A stretch of DNA of 64,000 nt. Source: Puccinia triticina. Lineage: Eukaryota; Basidiomycota; Pucciniomycetes; Pucciniales; Pucciniaceae. The notes under the pieces were generated by a model that worked only from the letters and a program-made list of their open reading frames with translations, did not search any database and was not told the DNA's origin. The stretch lies in contig NC_070572.1 in the NCBI RefSeq assembly GCF_026914185.1, forward strand, positions 4,774,001-4,838,000, written 5' to 3'. Within the stretch, counting starts at the first letter, position 1, and the number at the start of each line of letters is the position of its first letter. Shown here one piece after another: positions 56,946 through 64,000 of this stretch. A program made the position numbers and the translations under genes.

Positions 56946-57603
56946 TCCATGGGTACCAGCCCACAGGTACCTAGTACCCGCCAATGGGCACTAGGGGCAA
57001 GCAGAGCTGTGCAGGATGGTGATTTGTGTGCAGGTACCTGCCTGAATTTGGACCCAGACTGGACACCCGCACCTGCACCCAGCGGATACCTGCACACTTC
57101 CACAGGTACTCGCCCGTGTACCCGCCAACGGGTACCAGGGACCAGCTCTACCTCCCACAGTTTGACTACACTCCATCCAAAGTGTTAACCATGTGTAATA
57201 GAAACAACTTAAAAATAACTGGCAGCTTTTTGGTGTGTACCCTGAAAATAAATACAAAAACCGTTTCAGAGAAACCTACTGGGTATGGGTTCCCAAAGAG
57301 GTCAAAAACCATGATAATTGAAATATGAGGAACTTTGGTCAAGCTTGAGGATCAAGTAAACCTTATCATTAAATTGGCCTGGTTTTCAGCATAGGTATGG
57401 CATGAATTTTACACAGACATTGCACAACACATTTGGTATGATTCCAGTTCTTATATACTTACTTTGTGGCAGACATGAAATTGCCTTCCAACCAGCATCT
57501 AACTGAGATCCAACCAAATCTATGACTGAGTTCAGAGATGGCACTTGCACACAAGTGCCAAGGAAACTCCCATGGTGTGAGCCTAATAAATCATTATGCT
57601 CTG

Positions 57604-57831
57604 CCCGCCTCTCACGCAGACAATCCGCCAAGCCACACTCCCACACTAAAATGCATTTTGTTTCCACTCCACTCTCACACAGATCTTCTGTCAGATTTGC
57701 CACACATTGTTGGACTCCTCTTGCCCTAGCTTCCCCGCCCCTGTCTATCCTAAACCTTTAGGATCCCACTTGCTGCATCCTCCCCATCTACACCCGCTGA
57801 CATAGACTGCTTTGGCTGCCACAGCTTCCCT
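57604..57831 (+). repeat. Left arm of a 1.15-kb inverted repeat
   Basis: The order CCCGCCTCTCACG, CCAAGCC, TTCTGTCA, CTCCTCTTGCC, TAGCTTCC, CCCCTGTCTA, CCCGCTGAC and TTTGGCTGCCAC is repeated in reverse at 58518-58756. The arms are diverged but collinear. Confidence 0.7.
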
Positions 57832-58517
57832 CAATAACCACCTCTACTAGCTAGTCCCCTCTGGCCTTCTTAGTTTGAGTCCAGTTCTACCATTGAGCTC
57901 TGCCTGCGGCGGCATTGTGTACAATCACCCCACACACCGCCTTGGTGAACTTCCTCCGTGATGTGCCTCTCCGCGCCAGCCTTGCACACTCACATTCTGC
58001 AAGATCTGCAACCTTGTCCAGAAATATTTGAGTCCCTGGCCCAAATATATCACTCCATTGGTCCCAGGTCTCCAATCTTGTTTGCATTGCTAAGCTGATT
58101 GACTAACCTGCACACAACAGTCTGGTGGTGGGTCAGCTCTCACATGCTGGTCCCAGGTCTCCAATCTCTGTGAGGAAAGAGAGAAGCCCTGGAATGATAT
58201 GCCATAACTGTAGGTGCTTGCTGGTGACAGGGATGGACATGGTGCCTCTCATTGACAGGTGTCAAACGTATGTACAAAGTGGTTCTAAGTACATAAGTCT
58301 AGCTTTAGCTTTTGCATGTTGTGATGCTAGAACCTGGTTGGGGACCCAAAGTGTCTGCATAGGTTTGCGGAGGTTGCGGGCTGCGTATTCTGCAAGGCTG
58401 GCTCAGAGCGGCACAGTGCGGAATGTGTCCACAAGGCGGAGCGCGGGGCTATGTCCACGGCGGAGCTGGACATGACTTTAGCAGGCCGGCGCGGACTGGA
58501 TAGTATAGGCTGTGACT
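57832..58517. other. Spacer between inverted-repeat arms
   Basis: It carries an exact 20-bp direct repeat, TGGTCCCAGGTCTCCAATCT, at about 58060 and 58141. A minus frame at 58087-57887 (DKVADLAECECARLARRG) is a weak coding candidate. No function is assigned. Confidence 0.4.
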
Positions 58518-58756
58518 GGGGGAAGCCGTGGCAGCCAAATCAGGCTACGTCAGCGGGCGTAGCTGGGGCAGAGGCAATGTGTGGGATCTCAGCATTGAAG
58601 GCTAGACAGGGGTGAGGAAGCTAAGGCAAGAGGATTCCGACGGTGGGAAATGACGTGCAGCGACGTTGACAGAATATCCGCGTGAGAGCAGAATGGGAGG
58701 ATGACGTGCGTGGTTGTGGGAGCGGGGCTTGGAGGATGGCGTTCGTGAGAGGCGGG
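58518..58756 (-). repeat. Right arm of the inverted repeat
   Basis: It is the reverse complement counterpart of 57604-57831. It could be the second end of a foldback element or an oppositely inserted copy of one interspersed repeat. Confidence 0.7.
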
Positions 58757-58829
58757 TGGAGGAAGATGGTTTCTTTCTCTCATGATGTTGTTTTTCCTTT
58801 TTGTACAAAGGGGGGGGAAGTTTTTCCCC

Positions 58830-58852
58830 CATCCATCCATCCATCCATCATC
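58830..58852 (+). repeat. (CATC)n microsatellite
   Basis: Five to six CATC units follow a G8 and C5 run. A simple sequence repeat. Confidence 0.85.
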
Positions 58853-58859
58853 TGATCAT

Positions 58860-60299
58860 TTTTTTTCTTTACGGATTCTTACTTCTTTCTTGTTACTCTG
58901 GTACGGATTCCCAACGGCGGAGCTGTTACTACTTGCGGAGTTGTCTTTTGTGTACTTTACGGCGGATTTCACAGTGTTTGCTGCAGTTTTTCTATTTGTC
59001 TTGCGGTTATTTATACGTTACTTTACTGGCTCTTTGATCATTGTGCCCTTACACGTACTTGCAGAGCGGAGCAGAGTTTCCCAGATCACCCAACTTTTCC
59101 TGGGAAACATCTTGGAGCAGCGGAGGTCCTGACATTTCTACGCAGTGACCACTTTTGCTCACCACAATGTGTGCATGCCTAACTCTAACACTTACTTTGA
59201 GGCAGGTAGAAGAGTTAAAGTCAAGTTATATGTAAATATGTATTGAAGCCACAGGATGGCCAGATGGCCACTGGCACAATCCAAGTATTTGACATTATTG
59301 GACTTTAGTCCTGGATACTTGTCTCTTTTTTCAAGGCAAGTTATGGATTTGCAGTCAAGATTGTGTTTTAAGGAGCTTGGGGTTGGCTTTTGCAGTCCAC
59401 CATCTTCAATATGGTATTCTAAGCAAAGCAGGATAAGCCTATGATGATTCTAGTGAATCAAAAATTAGAAAAGATGCACAGCTTTCAGAAAATCAAAAAT
59501 AGTGGTGGATTCTTGGGAGGTTGCGGAGCTAGAGTAACATTTGTGAGGCATGGTGTTTTTGGGCATTGCTCTCAGTCCTAAATCACCAATACTGCATGAG
59601 TCCCTCCCATTTGCGCCTCCACCTTTGGAATTAGTTAAGTTAGGTAACATCATGGTTTTGAAACTGAAACAGAGTGGGCGTGGTGAGAAAGTTGATGAAC
59701 AGACTCGGTGAGCGACTCCGTTCAAGCAGGAACATCAAACGGAGATACTGGACTCAAACCGAGTCCGTTCAAGCAGAGGCATTGAACACACACAGTTGAT
59801 ACAAAAGAAGAGCATTGAGACCAGTGTTACATTGCACACATTACCAAGGCTGGCGTTACATTGCATGACAGGCAATGTACAGGTTTGTTTGGTCCCCAGA
59901 GGCTATTCCTTTAGTTATATGTAGATGTAGATGTAGCATACTGCTGCATCTCAGTTGGTGGTCTTATCATCCAGATGATCAAACATTGGACATGCGTATA
60001 TGATGAGATTAAATCAAGAATCTTGTGCGTAAATCTCAGTAGAGCGTGTATGGAGGGCTGGTAAGATGAATCAAACTCAGCATCTTTTTTATAGTGTTAC
60101 ACATTACAATGGGCTAGCCGCGTAAGTATGAAAAAGAGTGATAAGATAGGGTCCACCCGAGGCATATTGACAACTACCAATTATTTTATCCTTTAAAAGA
60201 GTTCAGCATCCCAAGTTTGTCGGATGAACATCTTGGAAAATTAAAGAGGCATATCTTTCCTCACTGGTTTTTTTGGGACGTCTGAAGTATTAGGTGTAA
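58860..60299. other. Intergenic region, no gene
   Basis: The sequence is AT-rich and low-copy looking, with a repeated CGAGTCCGTTCAAGCAG-like motif at 59717-59780. No protein or RNA gene is supported. The part nearest 60299 is the 3' flank of the phosphoribosyltransferase gene. Confidence 0.45.
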
Positions 60300-61634
<1,335 letters not shown>

Positions 61635-62257
61635 TCTATTGTTGAGGCGGTGGGGTGATTGAAGCTTTGGCTATTTGGGTCGTCTTGATTCTTGAGGAGG
61701 GAACCGCAGTTGGATGGGACAGACAGCTCGTCGGTTGTTCCCTTTTGGCTGAGATCACGCCGGTCGTCAAACCATGCGGATCGCGATGACGGATTCCCTC
61801 TACTGGCTGGTAACCCGCGGAGCATGCTGATGCCCATCTCAGCGGATCCCCGCCCCCGAAGTTCACAGGTTCAAGCTGAGTTCCCGGACTCCGGCATCTT
61901 GAATTTGCCACCTGTCCATCGGCCGCAGCTCGCAGTCGAGACTGACGGAACCCCTTGTGACATGTCACATGCCCAACTGTGGGCGCCATGCACGATAACC
62001 ACAAACAACTACCAGCAAAATACAACAGAGACGAACAGTGATTGACTTTATAGTATCGAGTTGAAAGATGGGTCAGTTATATTCTATTGCATTTTATGTA
62101 TCTAACCCGAAACGAACACCATTATTATTCCAGCTAACTTCGTTCAACCCAATCAGATTTTCAGGCCAGTAGCAATCCCTTGCTCGATGAGACGACCAGG
62201 TGTGAATATCCATAAGCCTTTCGACTTACCTCTTCATATCTTTCTTTCTTCCTACAG
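61635..62257. promoter_or_regulatory. Divergent promoter region between FUR1 and SF3a2
   Basis: About 620 bp separate the FUR1 start from the first certain SF3a2 exon. The start exon of SF3a2 should lie here, but no unambiguous ATG-plus-donor fits the required phase. Frames on both strands look incidental. Confidence 0.4.
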
Positions 62258-63090
62258 AATCGAGTCGGATCCAAGTTTGGTGGAGGTGGTGTAGCAGGAG
62301 CCAGTGAAGCAAATGTCGATCGGCGTGAAAGGCTTCGAAAACTCGCGCTTGAGACGATTGACCTTGCCAAGGTGAGGAGTAGAATGCTAAGAATGACTGC
62401 TCTCACACTGCTGAATCGGTTGAAACTCCACCTCAGGATCCCTACATCCTACGAAATCATCTCGGTGGACTCGAATGTCGACTCTGTCTTACTCTCCACA
62501 CCAACGAAGGATCATACTTGGCGCACACACAAGGTAAAAAACATCAAACAAACCTTGCTCGTCGAGCAGCCAAGGACGCAAAGGATTCCTCCCTATACCA
62601 GTCGTCCCTCCTAGCTCAGCAAGCTGCTCAGTCACGCTTATCGATTGTCAAGAAGCAGTTCATCAAGATTGGCTCGCCAGGTTATCAAGTCACTAAAGTT
62701 CGCGATCCTCTCACCGGTCAACTCGGCTTACTGTTTCAGATTCATTACCCTCAAATAACTGAAGGAGTCAAGCCGCGTCACCGATTCATGTCAAGTTTTG
62801 AGCAGCGTGTCGAAAGTGCCGATCGAGCTCATCAATATCTGCTGGTTCGTATTCAAGCTTATCAATCAAAACTCTTTTCGATCTAGAAACTTATGCTTCA
62901 AGGATTCATTTAGATTGCTGCCGAGCCATATCAAACTATTGCATTCAAACTTCAATCCCAAGAAATCGACAATTCCGAGGGTAAATCTTGGCATCATTGG
63001 GATTTGGAGTTCGTAAACATCTTTTTCATGTTTGCTTCCTCCAGCTATACTCATTTTGGCATCATTGGTCACCAGCACAAAAACTTATAG
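62258..63090 (+). CDS. PRP11: Splicing factor 3a subunit 2 (Prp11/SF3a66)
   Basis: Exons 62258-62371, 62437-62844 and 62914-63090 join in phase (232 codons without the first residues). It reads NRVGSKFGGGGVAGASEANV, RRERLRKLALETIDLAKDPY, then the U1-type zinc finger CRLCLTLHTNEGSYLAHTQG with its KKH, NLARRAAKDAKD, IKIGSPGYQVTK, RDPLTGQLGLLFQIHYP, VKPRHRFMSSFEQRVE and AAEPYQTIAFKL. This is the conserved core of SF3a2, part of the U2 snRNP that binds near the branch point. Metazoan copies have a Pro-rich tail that is absent here, as in other fungi. An alternative last intron (GTAAAC at 63018) would change the C-terminus. The first exon, expected to encode only a few residues, was not located. 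Confidence 0.92.
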
Positions 63091-64000
63091 CATGCAGTTC
63101 TTGTTTGCCTGAGAGGCCGCTCCGACATTATCCACGGTTCGATAGGCTCTAGACAACTTTCATTTCTAGTTAGATAATTGTAAACCCTCCTCCCCACTTC
63201 ATTGTACTTACCCTATGTATGCTTCTTGCATCACTTTGGAATACTAACAACGACAGGAGCATCGTCTCATTACCCATACGGCCAAGTCGCATGTCAAATG
63301 AAATGGGATCTGTCCGTACTTCTTGCTCTAAATAATGATCAACTCATTCTTCCATACAAGTGATTCTTCCTGATGAGCAGATAGAGAAGTTCAGAAACTG
63401 ATGCGGCTTGACCCCGAAGGTCGGGAACCAAACCAATGCTCATCAGTTTAAAACTCCAAATCAACGTGATATTCGTAGCGCATCCTACATGACTTGATAA
63501 GAATGTGAGCGTAACAGGAAGGATAATCCTGTATGTAGCAAAAAAAAGTATGTCATGTATCCTCATTTTGGTTCACAATCAGCAGCGTCCATGATTCAAC
63601 CTTGCAGCCATTGTTCGTGTGTTTATGCGGTCAATCTTTTCGAATCTGAAAGTTATACTCTGCTCAAGGCCCGAAAAAACTCGAAATTTTCAGGCAGAAA
63701 CTCCGAAATCACTCACAGGCCCTGCATCGGAGGAAAGTAGCCAGGCCTCCAAAGAGAAAGACTTGGGTTGGGTCTGGATTGACGACACGTTGCGCCCGCG
63801 CTGAGTACCCTGTCACCCAGGAGATGCCAATATCATCAATTTCTTTCTTGGGGAATCTTTAAAGCGCGCAAGAATTCAGAGATTGTATCATTTGTGAACC
63901 CCACTAATTTAGCAGTTACACATTAAGGTAACTTATATAGCATCAAAACAACGATCACAAACCAATGATGAAATAACTCATATAAGAATTGACTAAACGA
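63091..64000. other. 3' flank and window edge, possible exon
   Basis: A minus frame at about 63530-63340 has a hydrophobic segment (IILPVTLTFLSSHVGCATNI) followed by VPDLRGQAASVSELLYLLI and could be an exon of a membrane protein gene. A plus frame ending 63804 (SKEKDLGWVWIDDTLRPR) could be the end of another. Neither has a recognised family. Confidence 0.25.

Larger units (their letters stand above)
53764..57150. repeat. Field of GGTACC-rich hAT-like MITEs
   Basis: At least six related blocks (about 53764-53890, 54122-54285, 55005-55130, 55131-55215, 56650-56762, 56768-56945 and 56946-57150) share TAGAGMTGG-type ends and an interior of GCGGGTACCTG, CACCCGCACC and TGTCCA-TCTGGGTCC motifs, in both orientations. 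The block at 57005-57150 is the inverted counterpart of that at 53764-53890. Between them lie AT-rich spacers with no gene. Frames overlapping the blocks are artefacts. Confidence 0.65.

Noticed and set aside
61636..62045. Long ORFs on both strands between FUR1 and SF3a2
   Set aside because: They lie in the expected promoter, overlap each other, and match no family.

Overview
The window looks like nuclear DNA of a rust-type basidiomycete (Pucciniales, probably Puccinia-like; inference). The signs are intron-rich genes with short GT-AG introns (54-154 bp), a Plavaka-type CACTA transposase, a Harbinger element, chromodomain and other Ty3 elements, and many small inverted-repeat elements. I saw no rRNA, tRNA, CRISPR or bacterial-style operon.

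Layout. 0-10.9 kb is repeats: an uncharacterised ORF at the left edge, a decayed Plavaka transposase (minus, 2.8-6.0 kb), a multi-exon rust-type gene with one in-frame stop (6.6-8.3 kb) and two TIR elements with target duplications. 11.1-12.1 kb holds a secreted Kre9/Knh1-type protein gene (minus). 13.9-16.4 kb holds a coilin-like gene (minus). 16.6-34.5 kb is a nest of transposons: a 7.2-kb Harbinger element (TAA duplications) splits an older gene and carries an ORF1-only LINE-like retroposon and LTR remnants; next to it a chromovirus (24.5-34.5 kb) contains at least five further insertions. 34.5-40.1 kb has foldback MITEs and no secure gene.

The host-gene block is 40.1-49.4 kb, all plus strand: a 1119-aa Zn2Cys6 transcription factor, a 450-aa Cyp40-type cyclophilin/TPR co-chaperone and a 734-aa HAM1/BPI-like protein. 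For these three, every exon junction could be placed and the phases agree. 49.8-59 kb is again repeats: a CACTG element, an element with a palindromic ACCGGT array, a field of GGTACC-rich hAT-like MITEs and a large inverted repeat. At 60.3-63.1 kb uracil phosphoribosyltransferase (minus, 8 exons) is divergent from the SF3a2/Prp11 splicing factor (plus).

The host genes look like housekeeping or regulatory loci (pyrimidine salvage, pre-mRNA splicing, Hsp90 co-chaperone, cell surface, nuclear bodies) without pathway clustering. The most unusual signals are (1) a set of elements that start with CAA, carry GTAGCG/CGCTAC-rich self-complementary bodies and make 7-bp target duplications; (2) the ORF1-only retroposon with intact ends; (3) repeated TCGA-to-TTGA stop codons in transposon genes, suggesting RIP-like or methylation-driven mutation; and (4) nested insertions whose order can be read from target duplications, including one empty site present in the window.
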